Source: Umezawaea tangerina (GTDB lineage Bacteria > Actinomycetota > Actinomycetes > Mycobacteriales > Pseudonocardiaceae). From it: 64,000 bases of DNA. Below, piece after piece: positions 45,399-54,245 of the stretch (the first letter of the stretch is position 1; each line of letters begins with the position of its first letter). A model generated the notes under the pieces. The model saw only the letters and a program-made list of their open reading frames with translations. It was not told the DNA's origin and ran no database searches. The stretch is taken from contig NZ_PVTF01000005.1 in assembly GCF_003002815.1 (NCBI RefSeq), forward strand, positions 496,001 through 560,000, read 5' to 3'. Position numbers and translations under genes: made by a program.

Positions 45399-45417
45399 GT
45401 TGCACTGGAGGGGAAGC

Positions 45418-46272
45418 ATGACCGATCTGGCGGTAGAGCGGCTCACAGAGCTGGGGTTCTCGACGTACGAGGCGCGAACGTACGTAGGTCTGCTGAGCAC
45501 CGGCACCGCGACGGGGTACGCCGTGTCCCTCGCTACCGGCGTACCGCAGCCGAAGGTCTACGAGACGCTCAGGCGGCTGAAGGAGCGCGACGCGGTCGTC
45601 GAACTGCCAGGACGACCAGTGCGATGGTCGGCCGTTCCACCTGACGCACTCCTCGACCGGCTCAACAACAGCTTCGCCGACCGGCTGGTTTCCGCCCGCG
45701 ACGAACTGGCCACGCTCGCATCGGTTCCGCCCGACGCGGAACCACAGCTCGTCTGGCGCCTCACCGACGGTGCTCGGATCCTCGAGGCCGCAAGCGCCCT
45801 CATCGCCTCCGCGGCACGGCACGTGTACATCTCCGGAACCGCCGATCCGCTACGGGAACTGACCGATCCGATCGAGGCCGGCGAAAGACGAGGCGTCGAG
45901 TTCAGCATCCTGCACTTCGGCGACATCCCCTTTCACCTGACCAACGGACGAACCTTCCGGCACGCGACCACCGACGCGGTACTGCGACCATCACATCGCG
46001 CCAAGCACCTCGCCATCGTCGTCGACTCGACCACAACACTGTGGTCCGTCGCCCGCGACGGCAAGAAGTGGGAAGGACTCCGCGCCGACGACCCGCTGCT
46101 GACCAGCGCGGTGAAGGGATACATTCGGCACGACATATTCGTGCAGCGGATGTACGCCGCCATGCCCGACGAACTGAGCGAGCACTTCGGCCCCGGATTG
46201 CTGCGTCTGGCCGACTTGTCGCCAGAACTCCCGATGGAGACCAGTGGGCGGGTGAACGCGGCAGAGGCGTAG
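45418..46272 (+). CDS. TrmB-family transcriptional regulator
   Basis: A 284-residue regulator: N-terminal winged helix (LTELGFSTYEARTYVGLLST, ATGVPQPKVYETLRRLKERD), then a phospholipase-D-like effector domain (AARHVYISGTADPLRELTDP, RGVEFSILHFGDIP, AKHLAIVVDSTTTLWS). Such proteins sense sugars or other ligands. ATG 45418 follows GGAGGGGAAG. It diverges from the catabolic operon, so it may co-control it with the MarR protein. Confidence 0.92.
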   Translation: MTDLAVERLTELGFSTYEARTYVGLLSTGTATGYAVSLATGVPQPKVYETLRRLKERDAVVELPGRPVRWSAVPPDALLDRLNNSFADRLVSARDELATLASVPPDAEPQLVWRLTDGARILEAASALIASAARHVYISGTADPLRELTDPIEAGERRGVEFSILHFGDIPFHLTNGRTFRHATTDAVLRPSHRAKHLAIVVDSTTTLWSVARDGKKWEGLRADDPLLTSAVKGYIRHDIFVQRMYAAMPDELSEHFGPGLLRLADLSPELPMETSGRVNAAEA

Positions 46273-46769
46273 CGATTCTGCCTGATATTCGACGGACCGG
46301 TCTACCTGGACGCAATGAGCCGCCGTGTCCGAACCGGCCGCGACCGGCGACTGGATCGCCGACCCTTTCGGACCGTCCGGAATCCAGCCCTCGCAGGTCG
46401 CCGCGGCCGGGAGATCCGAATCGTCGTGCCGGTGACACGGTCGTGGCGGAACACGTCGGCGACACCGTTGTTGTCGCCGGGAACCAGGTTCGACGAGTCA
46501 TTGCGCCAAGTGGGTCATCTTTGGGGGAACGACTATCGGTTGACTCATCAGGCCAACGGATCCGAAGTGGACCACCACGGGTTGCGCAGGACGAGTGTCC
46601 ACTTCGGCCATCGGATTGGATGCACAGTGGACGTTCGCCGAGTGGCCGGTAGTCGAGATGTGAAACATCTTGTTGCTCCTCAACTGTTTCCGACCAACTA
46701 CTAACGTCGCGGCGCGCCGACGCGATACGTGGGTGAGTGGACTCGGTTCGCCACCGTCGGGGAGATCCA
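46273..46769. other. Gene-free 497 bp with an inverted repeat
   Basis: CCGAAGTGGAC (46562-46572) is exactly complementary to GTCCACTTCGG (46597-46607) across 24 bp. No protein-like frame is seen. The repeat may be an operator or transcript hairpin upstream of the LuxR gene. Confidence 0.5.
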
Positions 46770-49226
46770 TTGGAACATCACGGGTTGACATCGGTCATCG
46801 AATCCGCGCACGGAGTGCTCGCGGGCTGTGCCGCCGCGCAGCGGCTGTGCGACGAGGTCGCAGCCGACCCCCGTGCGGTGCGGGTGGTCGACGTCTCCGG
46901 TCCCGGTGGAGCAGGCAAGACCACGTTGCTCTCGATCCTGTCGACGATCTTCGACGCGACCGGCAGCGACGGGGTCGTCCTGGTCGACGACGCGCACGAG
47001 CTCGGGGACGCCGAGCTGAGCAGGCTGGCCCGCCTGGCCGCGGACGGCCGCACGAGGCTGGTGGTCGCGCACCGCCCGTGGCCGCTCCTGTCCTCCCTGC
47101 GCTCCTTCGCGTGGACCCAGCCCCTCGTACGGCTGGAACCCCTCACCCGTGCCGCGGTGGCGGAGCGGATCGCCGCTATGGTGGACGCGGACCCGTCGGA
47201 GGAGTTCGTGGACCGCGTGTGGGCGCAGACGGGCGGTATGCCGTCCCTGGTCGTCCAGGTCGCCACGACACTGCGCGACGGCCGACCGATTCCCGTCGAT
47301 GTGCTGGAACAGGTGCGGCGCGAGGTCGGCAGGGCGCCCGCGGCGGTGCGCGAGGTACTCGCCGCCATCGCTCTGGGTTGCGGCGCCACGGTGAACGCCT
47401 TGGCGTCGGTGCTCGGGACCGACGGGGAAGAGATCGCTGCGGCCGCCCAAGGAGCGTGGTCCACGGGCTTGCTCACCGGCGCCGGGACCGTGGTCGAGCT
47501 GGCCAGGGAGGCCGTTCTCCAGCAGATCCCCGCTGCGGAGCTGCTGGAGCTGAGGCAACGTGTGGCGTTCGCACCCATGGATCAAGGCGGATCCGTGATG
47601 GCGGTGGGGCGGTTGCTGCTGGAGAACGGTGCGTGCGGGGTACGGGCGGCCTCCGCATTGGAGGCTGCCGGGGACGAGGTCCACATCAGCGAGCCCGCGT
47701 TGGCGGCCGAGCTGTACACGGCGGCCGTGGCCGCGGGCGCGTCCGCCTCGGACCTCGGCGCTCGTCGAGCCGAAGCCGCGGCGTTGTCCGGCGATCTCGA
47801 CACCGCGTTGAGGATGGCCGAGGAAGTCCTCGAACGACCAGGCGGGCAGGCGCACGCGCTGGCCGCGACCGTCGCCGCCACGGCGTTGGCGCACCGGGGA
47901 ATGCCCTCCGCGAGTGCCTCCCTCTACCAGTGGCCGGTCCCGTCCACCAGCGCCGTGCCGCTGCTGGTCGGACTCGGTCGACTCGACCAGGCCAGGAAGT
48001 TGATCGACACCGCCGACGAGGACCACCCGACGGTCGGCAGCGCGGTGCGTTCGCTGATGGCGCGCGGCGTGCTCGACTCGGTCGTCGGCTCGCCGGTGTG
48101 CGCGTTGTCGGAACTGCTCCGCGCCGACGCGCTGCTCGAGCCCGGCGGGCGTGCCGAGCTGCTTCCGGACACGCCTGTAGCCCTGGCCGCGCTGGTGGCC
48201 GTGCACCTGGGTGAACTGGACATCGCGACAGCCGCGCTGACCCGAGCGATCGACAACCACCCTCGCGGATCCGTGGAGCTGACCCGCTATCGGCTCCTCC
48301 GGGCATGGGCGTACATGCTGGGTGGCGAGCTGGGGCGCGCGAGCACCGAGCTGCGGGAAACCACCGCGGGAAGCCCGCCCGCGGATCCGCGCGACGAGCT
48401 GTTCGTGGCAGCGATCGAGATCGGCGTCGCCCGACGGCTCGGAGAACACGCCGATCTCCTGAGCGCCTGGCCCCGCGCACGTGACGCGATCATGCGGTAC
48501 CCGGTGGACCTGTACGTGCTGCAACCGATCGGGGAAATCGCGGTGGTCGCCGCGCGTCTGCGCAAGGAAGCCTGGGTGGCTCCCCACCTGGCGGACGCGG
48601 AGACGCTGCTGGACCACCTCGGCCGACCGCCTCTGTGGAGCGCCCCGCTGCACTGGTACGCCGCGCAGGCGGCGATCGCGGCGGGATCACCGACCAAGGC
48701 GTTGCACCACGCGTCGCTCATCAAGGCCATGGCCGACGGCACCCCGCTCGCCGCCGCCCTGGCCGAGGTGGTCCACTGCTGGCTGCGGGTCCTCGCGGGC
48801 GACGTGGACGTGCCCGCGGTACAGAAGGCCGCGCGCGCGATGCAGGAGGCAGGCCTGGTGTGGGACGCCTCCCAACTCGCCGGGCAGGCGGCCATCCGCA
48901 CTCCGGATCGCCGCGCGATGAGCACGTTGCTCACGTGCGCTCGCTCGTTGCGGGACAACAGGGACAGCCGGGACGCCACCTCGCCCACCAGCTCCACCTG
49001 CCCGCGAAGCGACCGGCCCGGTCCTGACCTCAGCGACCGCGAGCTCGAAGTGGCGGAACTCGTCGTGGCGGGCCTGACCCACCGGCAGATCGGCGAACGG
49101 CTGTTCATCTCGGCCAAGACCGTGGAGCACCACATCGCCCGCATCAGGCGGCGCATCGGCGCGGGCAACCGCGCCGATCTGCTGGCGCAGCTGAGGCTTC
49201 AGCTCGCCGTACGGGACACGCCCTAG
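46770..49226 (+). CDS. LAL/MalT-like LuxR regulator, likely controller of the Ini-type cluster
   Basis: About 818 residues: P-loop SGPGGAGKTTLLSIL and Walker B VVLVDDAHELGD in the N-terminus, a long TPR-like helical middle, and a C-terminal LuxR helix-turn-helix (DLSDRELEVAELVVAGLTHR, QIGERLFISAKTVEHHIARI). The build is that of IniR-like regulators. It is convergent with the dynamin genes it may control. TTG 46770 was chosen for GGGGAG at 46759-46764; GTG 46737 is an alternative. The TAG stop is part of the target-site duplication of the small element that follows. Confidence 0.88.
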   Translation: MEHHGLTSVIESAHGVLAGCAAAQRLCDEVAADPRAVRVVDVSGPGGAGKTTLLSILSTIFDATGSDGVVLVDDAHELGDAELSRLARLAADGRTRLVVAHRPWPLLSSLRSFAWTQPLVRLEPLTRAAVAERIAAMVDADPSEEFVDRVWAQTGGMPSLVVQVATTLRDGRPIPVDVLEQVRREVGRAPAAVREVLAAIALGCGATVNALASVLGTDGEEIAAAAQGAWSTGLLTGAGTVVELAREAVLQQIPAAELLELRQRVAFAPMDQGGSVMAVGRLLLENGACGVRAASALEAAGDEVHISEPALAAELYTAAVAAGASASDLGARRAEAAALSGDLDTALRMAEEVLERPGGQAHALAATVAATALAHRGMPSASASLYQWPVPSTSAVPLLVGLGRLDQARKLIDTADEDHPTVGSAVRSLMARGVLDSVVGSPVCALSELLRADALLEPGGRAELLPDTPVALAALVAVHLGELDIATAALTRAIDNHPRGSVELTRYRLLRAWAYMLGGELGRASTELRETTAGSPPADPRDELFVAAIEIGVARRLGEHADLLSAWPRARDAIMRYPVDLYVLQPIGEIAVVAARLRKEAWVAPHLADAETLLDHLGRPPLWSAPLHWYAAQAAIAAGSPTKALHHASLIKAMADGTPLAAALAEVVHCWLRVLAGDVDVPAVQKAARAMQEAGLVWDASQLAGQAAIRTPDRRAMSTLLTCARSLRDNRDSRDATSPTSSTCPRSDRPGPDLSDRELEVAELVVAGLTHRQIGERLFISAKTVEHHIARIRRRIGAGNRADLLAQLRLQLAVRDTP

Positions 49227-49393
49227 CGCCTGTTTCGCCAGTCTCGTTCGATGGGAGTCGCACCGGAGGTGGTTCCTGGCGGTGCGGCCGAACGGGCCGC
49301 GCACCGCTGTTGTACGTGGTCCGTTCGACCGCGCCTCGAGGGGCCGCCTCCGGCCCGGCTATCGCGAACACGGACTGGCAAAACAGGCCCTAG
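49223..49393. mobile_element. 163-bp IS5-type miniature element with CTAG duplication
   Basis: The segment 49227-49389 is bounded by imperfect inverted repeats: GCCTGTTTCGCCAGTC at 49228-49243 against GCCTGTTTTGCCAGTC read inward from 49388 on the other strand. On both sides is CTAG (49223-49226, 49390-49393), matching the YTAR duplication of IS5-group elements. It contains no gene. Each flanking CTAG supplies the TAG stop of the adjacent convergent gene. Confidence 0.75.
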
Positions 49394-50844
49394 TCGCGCA
49401 GCCTGCTCACCACACCTTCGCAACTGCGCACCACGATCCGCGCCAGTTCGACGAAAGCCCGGCTGGACATGGGGCTCTCCGCCCAGCGCTGCCAGCGTGC
49501 CAGCACCGGCACCACGGCCTCGTGCTGTTCCTCCCGCGTCGCGTCCGGTCGCAGGGCGAGCCGGGACCACGCGGTGCTCCCCGCCCCGCCGAGCAGCCGT
49601 TCAGCCTCCGCCTTCGCGTCGGCAGGCATGTCCACCGTCCCCGAACGCACCACACCGATCGCGCGGAGTTCGGCGAACTCGTGCGCGTCGGCCAGCACGC
49701 GTTCGACAGCCGTCAACAGCGCCGCCGCCTCCGGGTTCCGACACTCCCGCAGCACCGTGTCCAGGGCCAGCAACGCCGAACGCGCCTTGAGCAGGTCGCG
49801 CCGCTCAGCGAACAGGACGGACAGCGTCTCGCGCAACTCGTCCAGACCGCTGCGGCGCACCAGTTCGGCGGCCAGGCGCGCGGGGTCGTCGAAGCCCTGC
49901 CGGATGAGCACCGTGGCGAGGCGGATCCCGAAGAGCCCGAACCTCGCGAGCAGCCGCGCGTGGTCCGGCCCGGCACGGGTGAACCTGTCCACCGACAGCA
50001 TCGCCGCCTCGATCTCGTCGCGCGGCGCCGCGGCGAGTGCGGCAAGTGCGGCGAACTCGTCCTGCCGAAGCGTGCGAGCGGTCTGCGCGATCAGCCCGGC
50101 GACCGGCACCACGGTCTGGCACAGCTTGCGCAGCCGCGGATCCGAGCGGTAGCGCTGGGCGATCCGCCGTGCGGACATCAGGGAATCGACCCGGCCGACG
50201 CCCACCTCGTCCGCGCGGGAGAGCACGGCGATGGTGTTGACGGGAGTCGCCCTGGCCACGCCGCGGTCGTGGAACGACTCCAGCAGCCCCAAGTCGGCGC
50301 TGTGCAGGTGGCGCATCAGGTAGATCACCGCGTCCGCGTCGCTCGGCTCGTCCTCCGGGGCCAGGAACCGGGTGGCCGCAGCGGAGACGTCGCCCGAGAT
50401 CGAGGCGATGCCAGGGGTGTCGATGAGCGTGGTGTCCCGCAGCCCCTGGGTCGGCCAGTCCACCGACAGGCGTTCGACGGCGTCCGGTGCGATGCCGTCG
50501 AGGTCGATGCGCAGTGCGCCGTCCACGCGGTTCACCGGCAGTTGCCGGGCCGACCCGTGGCGGGGGTGGAGGGTCACCCTCGGGCTGTGGCCGTGCCGGT
50601 ACCAGATGACCACGCGGGTGCACTCGCCCGCGTCGGTCGGCGCGATCTCCTCCCCCACCAACGCGTTGAGCAGGGTGGACTTGCCCGCTTTGACCTTGCC
50701 CGCGATGGCCACCCGCAGCGGCTCGTCCATGCGGTCGAGCTGCCTGCGCAACAGCTCGGCGGTCTCGACGTCGTCCCGGTAGACCTCGATCGCGTCGCGC
50801 AGCAAGGAGCGCACCTCACCGGCGAGGTGGTTCCTCCCGCTCAC
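49390..50844 (-). CDS. iniC: Dynamin-like GTPase, IniC-like
   Basis: A 484-residue dynamin-family GTPase: G1 AGKVKAGKSTLLNALVGEEI, a G2 Thr in CTRVVIWY, G3 LIDTPGIASISG, and a G4-like SRADE (NKxD variant). The helical C-terminal half lacks a strong membrane segment. This matches IniC, the shorter partner of the mycobacterial isoniazid-inducible iniBAC operon. The GTG start overlaps the IniA-like stop by 4 bp. Symbol by similarity of family and gene order, not by alignment. Confidence 0.82.
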   Translation of the reverse strand: MSGRNHLAGEVRSLLRDAIEVYRDDVETAELLRRQLDRMDEPLRVAIAGKVKAGKSTLLNALVGEEIAPTDAGECTRVVIWYRHGHSPRVTLHPRHGSARQLPVNRVDGALRIDLDGIAPDAVERLSVDWPTQGLRDTTLIDTPGIASISGDVSAAATRFLAPEDEPSDADAVIYLMRHLHSADLGLLESFHDRGVARATPVNTIAVLSRADEVGVGRVDSLMSARRIAQRYRSDPRLRKLCQTVVPVAGLIAQTARTLRQDEFAALAALAAAPRDEIEAAMLSVDRFTRAGPDHARLLARFGLFGIRLATVLIRQGFDDPARLAAELVRRSGLDELRETLSVLFAERRDLLKARSALLALDTVLRECRNPEAAALLTAVERVLADAHEFAELRAIGVVRSGTVDMPADAKAEAERLLGGAGSTAWSRLALRPDATREEQHEAVVPVLARWQRWAESPMSSRAFVELARIVVRSCEGVVSRLRD

Positions 50845-52640
50845 CGCGTCGTCCCGACCCGGTCGACCAGCGCGTCGGCGGCCGTGGCGAGATGCGCGAT
50901 GCGGTCCAGTTCGGCCCGCACGTCCCGGATCCGCTTGTCCCGCTCACCGCGGTCGGAGTCGACCGCGCGCTGCGCGGACTTCATCGACTCGCTGAGCGAT
51001 CGGGACAGTTCCGCGGCGCAGCCGGTGAAGTGGTCTCGCAGGTCGCGCTGGAGTTCGCGCAGCACGTCCCTCGACTCCTTGCCGAGTTGGAACCCCACGT
51101 CGTCGACGAAGCGCCGCACGGCGAGCTTGGCCTCCGACCGCCTGCGTTCCAGCATGCGTTTGCGCTCGTCCTTGACCACCTTGCGGCCCAGCAGCACACC
51201 CGCGGCCACCGAGATCGGGTTGAGCAGGGCGAGCCCACCGATCGTGCTCAACATGCCGATCATGAGCGTGCCGCCGTAGCCGCCGCGAAGGCCCACGATC
51301 AACTTCTGCCCGAGGCCGAACGCCTCCGGCCTGCCGAACTCGAGCGGGATCGTCTGGCTGAGAGGAGCCGCCGGGTCGTGGGCGTGCAGGTCCGGCAGCA
51401 CCCCGCCACCGTCGTCGGCGAAGTGGTCGCCGACCTGTCCGGCCAGCCACCGCGCGCGCTGGTTGGTCCACACGAAGTTCGCCGACGCGGCGGCGGCCAC
51501 CCGCTGCAGGACCCAGCCGACGAACTGCTCCTCCACCAGCATCGGATCGATCCCGTCCAGCTCGGCTTCGGCGTCCCGCGTGATCTTGCGCATCCGGTCG
51601 CGCAGGTCGTACTCGACATCCGAGATCAAGTCGCCGACACCGTCGTTGAGGGTCTGCTGCCATCGCGCCGAGCGCTCCCGCAGGGCGTCGGCCCGCCGCT
51701 TGGCGTCGCGCAGCCGCGACAGGAGGTCCTCGGCGCGGTCCGGGTCCCGCAGAGCCGTCAGCTCGGCCCCCATCGCGGTGGTGAGCTGCAGGGCCACCCC
51801 GCGCACGTCGTGCACGACGGACCGGGTGGCCAGTTCCGCGGCCCGCCCGACGATGCGGTCGCGCAGGTGGTTGAGCAACAGGGGAAAGCCGGACTCGTGG
51901 TTCAGCGCCTGGTCGCCCTCGCGCACGGCGTGCAAGCGCAGCACCGAGGACACCGGCAGCAGGTCCGCGGAGAGGTCGGCGGCGGCCAGGTGCGCGAGGT
52001 CGCGCTCGGCGATCCGCCGCCAGTCCGGGTACAGGTCGATCTTCGTGAGGACGCACACGACGGTCGGGCACACCCGCGCCGCCTGCCGCAGGAACTCCAG
52101 CTCGGTGGCCGTGTACTCCTGCGCCGCGTCGGAGACCATGAGCACGGCGTCCGCGGACGGCAGCGCGGTCATCGTCGTCGCGCCGTGCACCGAACCCAGC
52201 CCACCCACACCGGGGGTGTCCACCAGGCACAGACCACCGGCCAGCACCGAACGCGGGATGCCGACCTCCGCGTGCCGCAGCCCGCGCCGGTTGCCGGGGT
52301 TGCCCGCCTCGGACACGTAGTCGGCGAGCTGCTCCACCGGCACTTCGGTACGCACCGCCGTCTCGCCGACCAGGACCACGTTCGGGGACTCCGCGTAGCG
52401 CACGACCGTGGGCACCGCGGTGGCCACGTCGTCGTCCACCGGGCACACCGGGGCGTTGACGAGGGCGTTGACCAGGTGGCTCTTGCCCTGCTTGAACTCC
52501 CCCACGACGAGCACGCGCACAGCCGGGTCCAACAGCCGCTGCCTGGTCTGCGCCAGCCGAACAGCCAGGTCATCACGGTCGTAGGCGGTCGCGGCCTTCA
52601 ACGCGAGGTCGACCACCTCGATCGGCGTCCGTCCACTCAC
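50841..52640 (-). CDS. iniA: Dynamin-like GTPase, IniA-like
   Basis: A 599-residue bacterial dynamin: G1 VVGEFKQGKSHLVNALVNAP, Thr switch TAVPTVVRYAE, G3 CLVDTPGVGGLGSVHGATT, G4 LTKIDLYPDW. Long coiled helices follow, and near residue 480 a hydrophobic hairpin (LMIGMLSTIGGLALLNPISV, AAGVLLG) suited to membrane insertion, as in IniA, which mediates membrane fission. The GTG start at 52640 follows GGAGAGGAG; the frame further upstream is shadow of the repetitive gene. Confidence 0.87.
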   Translation of the reverse strand: MSGRTPIEVVDLALKAATAYDRDDLAVRLAQTRQRLLDPAVRVLVVGEFKQGKSHLVNALVNAPVCPVDDDVATAVPTVVRYAESPNVVLVGETAVRTEVPVEQLADYVSEAGNPGNRRGLRHAEVGIPRSVLAGGLCLVDTPGVGGLGSVHGATTMTALPSADAVLMVSDAAQEYTATELEFLRQAARVCPTVVCVLTKIDLYPDWRRIAERDLAHLAAADLSADLLPVSSVLRLHAVREGDQALNHESGFPLLLNHLRDRIVGRAAELATRSVVHDVRGVALQLTTAMGAELTALRDPDRAEDLLSRLRDAKRRADALRERSARWQQTLNDGVGDLISDVEYDLRDRMRKITRDAEAELDGIDPMLVEEQFVGWVLQRVAAAASANFVWTNQRARWLAGQVGDHFADDGGGVLPDLHAHDPAAPLSQTIPLEFGRPEAFGLGQKLIVGLRGGYGGTLMIGMLSTIGGLALLNPISVAAGVLLGRKVVKDERKRMLERRRSEAKLAVRRFVDDVGFQLGKESRDVLRELQRDLRDHFTGCAAELSRSLSESMKSAQRAVDSDRGERDKRIRDVRAELDRIAHLATAADALVDRVGTTR

Positions 52641-52768
52641 CGCCGCTCCTCTCCGCCAGACGGGACACGCGGCGACCGCGTCACCCCGAGGCGTTCGGGG
52701 CGACGCGGTGCGACCGCTGTGGCCAAGGGAAGGACATCCGGGGACATCCCGCCACTCGAACCGGTGGT

Positions 52769-53950
52769 TCAGACGAGGACGATGGGGAGCTCGACGTCGA
52801 GGTCGACATCGTTGTTGGACAAGATGTCGGTCTCGGTGTTGAACGAGTCCTCGACCTCCACGCTGTTGTCGATGTTCGTCTCCGGCTCGAAGTTGAACGA
52901 GTCCTCGACCTCGACGCTGTTGTCGATGTCCGTGTCGGTCTCGGTGTTGAAGGAGTCGTCGACATCGACGTCGAGGCTGTTGTCGGTGTTGAACGAGTCG
53001 TCGACGTCGATGCTGTTGTCCGTGTTGAACGAGTCGTCGACATCGATGCTGTTGTCGGTGTCGGTCTCGGTGTTGAACGAGTCGTCGATCTCGACGCTGT
53101 TGTCCGTGTTCGTCTCGGTCTCGGTGTTGAACGAGTCGTCGACATCGACGCTGTTGTCGGTGTCGTGCGAGTCCTCGTACCGCCAATCATGGGAGTCGTT
53201 CTGGGTGGTGTCGCTGCCGTTGCTGGCGACCGCGACGTTGCCGGAGCCGTAGGCCGCCACATCGGTCGAGTAGTCGTTGGCCTCGTACTCGCCCGACGCC
53301 GCCCCTCCACCGATCGACACGGCGCTGCCGGTGGCCGCGGAGACCGAACCCACGTGGTTCACGTCGTTGCCGTCGCCCACGACGTTGCCGTCGCCGGTGG
53401 TCACCGTGCCGTCGATGTCGTCGCCTGCGGCGACCGCGCCATCACCCGAGGCGACCACCGGGTCGTTGTCGAACCACTGCACCACGTCGCCGTCCGCCCA
53501 GATGTTCTGGTTCACGGAGTTGTCCAGAACCGTGTTGTGGCTGTCGCTCCACGAGTAGTTCTGGGTGATGTAGTTGATCTCCTGGATGGCTCCGTCCATC
53601 CCGCCGTCGCCACCACCACCGTGACCACCACCGCTGTCGCCACCACCACCGTGACCACCACCGCTGTCGCCACCACCACCGTGACCACCACCGCCGTCCG
53701 AAGGCGGCGGAGGCGTGTGGTGCACCTGGGTGGTGTTGCCCCCACCGTTGAGCTCGCGGTCGAAGGAGCTGCTGTGCGCCGCCTGCACGTTGTCCACGAT
53801 CAACGGCCGCGCGTCTCGCACGTCGTCGGCGCACAGGCCGTCGAAACCGTTCTCCCGCAACACCTGGTGGGGGCTCGCGGTGAACTCGGCACGGGCACTG
53901 TCGTCGCCGAGCAGCTGGAGGATGAACTGCAGAAGGCTCATGTTGGGCAT
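52769..53950 (-). CDS. iniB: IniB-like protein with acidic Asn/Asp repeats
   Basis: A 393-residue protein. The N-terminus (SLLQFILQLLGDDSARAEFT, ASPHQVLRENGFDGLCADDV) is the IniB N-terminal domain. A Gly/His-rich block follows (three copies of GGGGDSGGGH). Then comes a beta-like Gly/Asp/Asn region, and lastly about seven copies of DNSxDVDDSFNTET at the C-terminus (DNA 52806-53163). No signal peptide is obvious. Very acidic, low-complexity and likely surface- or envelope-associated or scaffold-like. ATG 53950 follows GAGGAAAGG; GTG 53959 is possible. Confidence 0.82.
   Translation of the reverse strand: MPNMSLLQFILQLLGDDSARAEFTASPHQVLRENGFDGLCADDVRDARPLIVDNVQAAHSSSFDRELNGGGNTTQVHHTPPPPSDGGGGHGGGGDSGGGHGGGGDSGGGHGGGGDGGMDGAIQEINYITQNYSWSDSHNTVLDNSVNQNIWADGDVVQWFDNDPVVASGDGAVAAGDDIDGTVTTGDGNVVGDGNDVNHVGSVSAATGSAVSIGGGAASGEYEANDYSTDVAAYGSGNVAVASNGSDTTQNDSHDWRYEDSHDTDNSVDVDDSFNTETETNTDNSVEIDDSFNTETDTDNSIDVDDSFNTDNSIDVDDSFNTDNSLDVDVDDSFNTETDTDIDNSVEVEDSFNFEPETNIDNSVEVEDSFNTETDILSNNDVDLDVELPIVLV
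52806..53163 (-). repeat. Coding repeats: DNSxDVDDSFNTET motif
   Basis: About seven imperfect copies of a 36-51-nt unit encoding DNS(V/I/L)(D/E)(V/I)(D/E)DSFN, varying in the TET/TDT spacer. The nucleotide similarity between units indicates recent tandem expansion. Confidence 0.8.
53608..53697 (-). repeat. Three tandem 30-bp coding repeats
   Basis: Three almost identical 30-bp units starting at 53608, 53638 and 53668, encoding the Gly/His-rich decapeptide of the IniB-like protein. Only the penultimate codon of the last unit differs. Confidence 0.9.
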
Positions 53951-53984
53951 CGGTCGCACCTTTCCTCGGGGAAGATGACATCAC

Positions 53985-53994
53985 GCTACGTAGC
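53985..53994. promoter_or_regulatory. Palindrome GCTACGTAGC upstream of iniB
   Basis: A perfect 10-bp palindrome 35 bp upstream of the iniB start, in the divergent region shared with the Hsp70 gene; a candidate regulator site. Confidence 0.4.
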
Positions 53995-54205
53995 AAATCC
54001 CGGCGTGCCATCGGTGTGTCCCCCTGGTTCTCCAAGCCGATCAATGGGGGATTTGAGTGCCCGGTTAGGGGATCCGGACCGCGACCGCTTCAAAAAGTTG
54101 GGGGTTCACCTGGGCTAATGATGGTGCGAGTGACTGCGATACTCCATATGGACGAGCCGGAACACTTGCCGGAACGACTGGGCGCGGTAGCGCGCTCCAG
54201 GTGAC

Positions 54206-54224
54206 CGTACGTCACTGTCGTACG
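54206..54224. promoter_or_regulatory. Repeated CGTACG palindromes before hsp70-like gene
   Basis: CGTACG occurs at 54206-54211 and 54219-54224, seven bases apart, 22 bp before the Hsp70 ATG. Each is self-complementary, so the pair is both a direct and an inverted repeat. Candidate operator. Confidence 0.4.
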
Positions 54225-54245
54225 TCCGAATGGAGGGACGAGCGG

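Noticed and set aside
53608-53697. Regular 30-bp repeats that might suggest a CRISPR-like array
   Set aside because: Units are directly abutting with no spacers and lie in frame inside the IniB-like gene.
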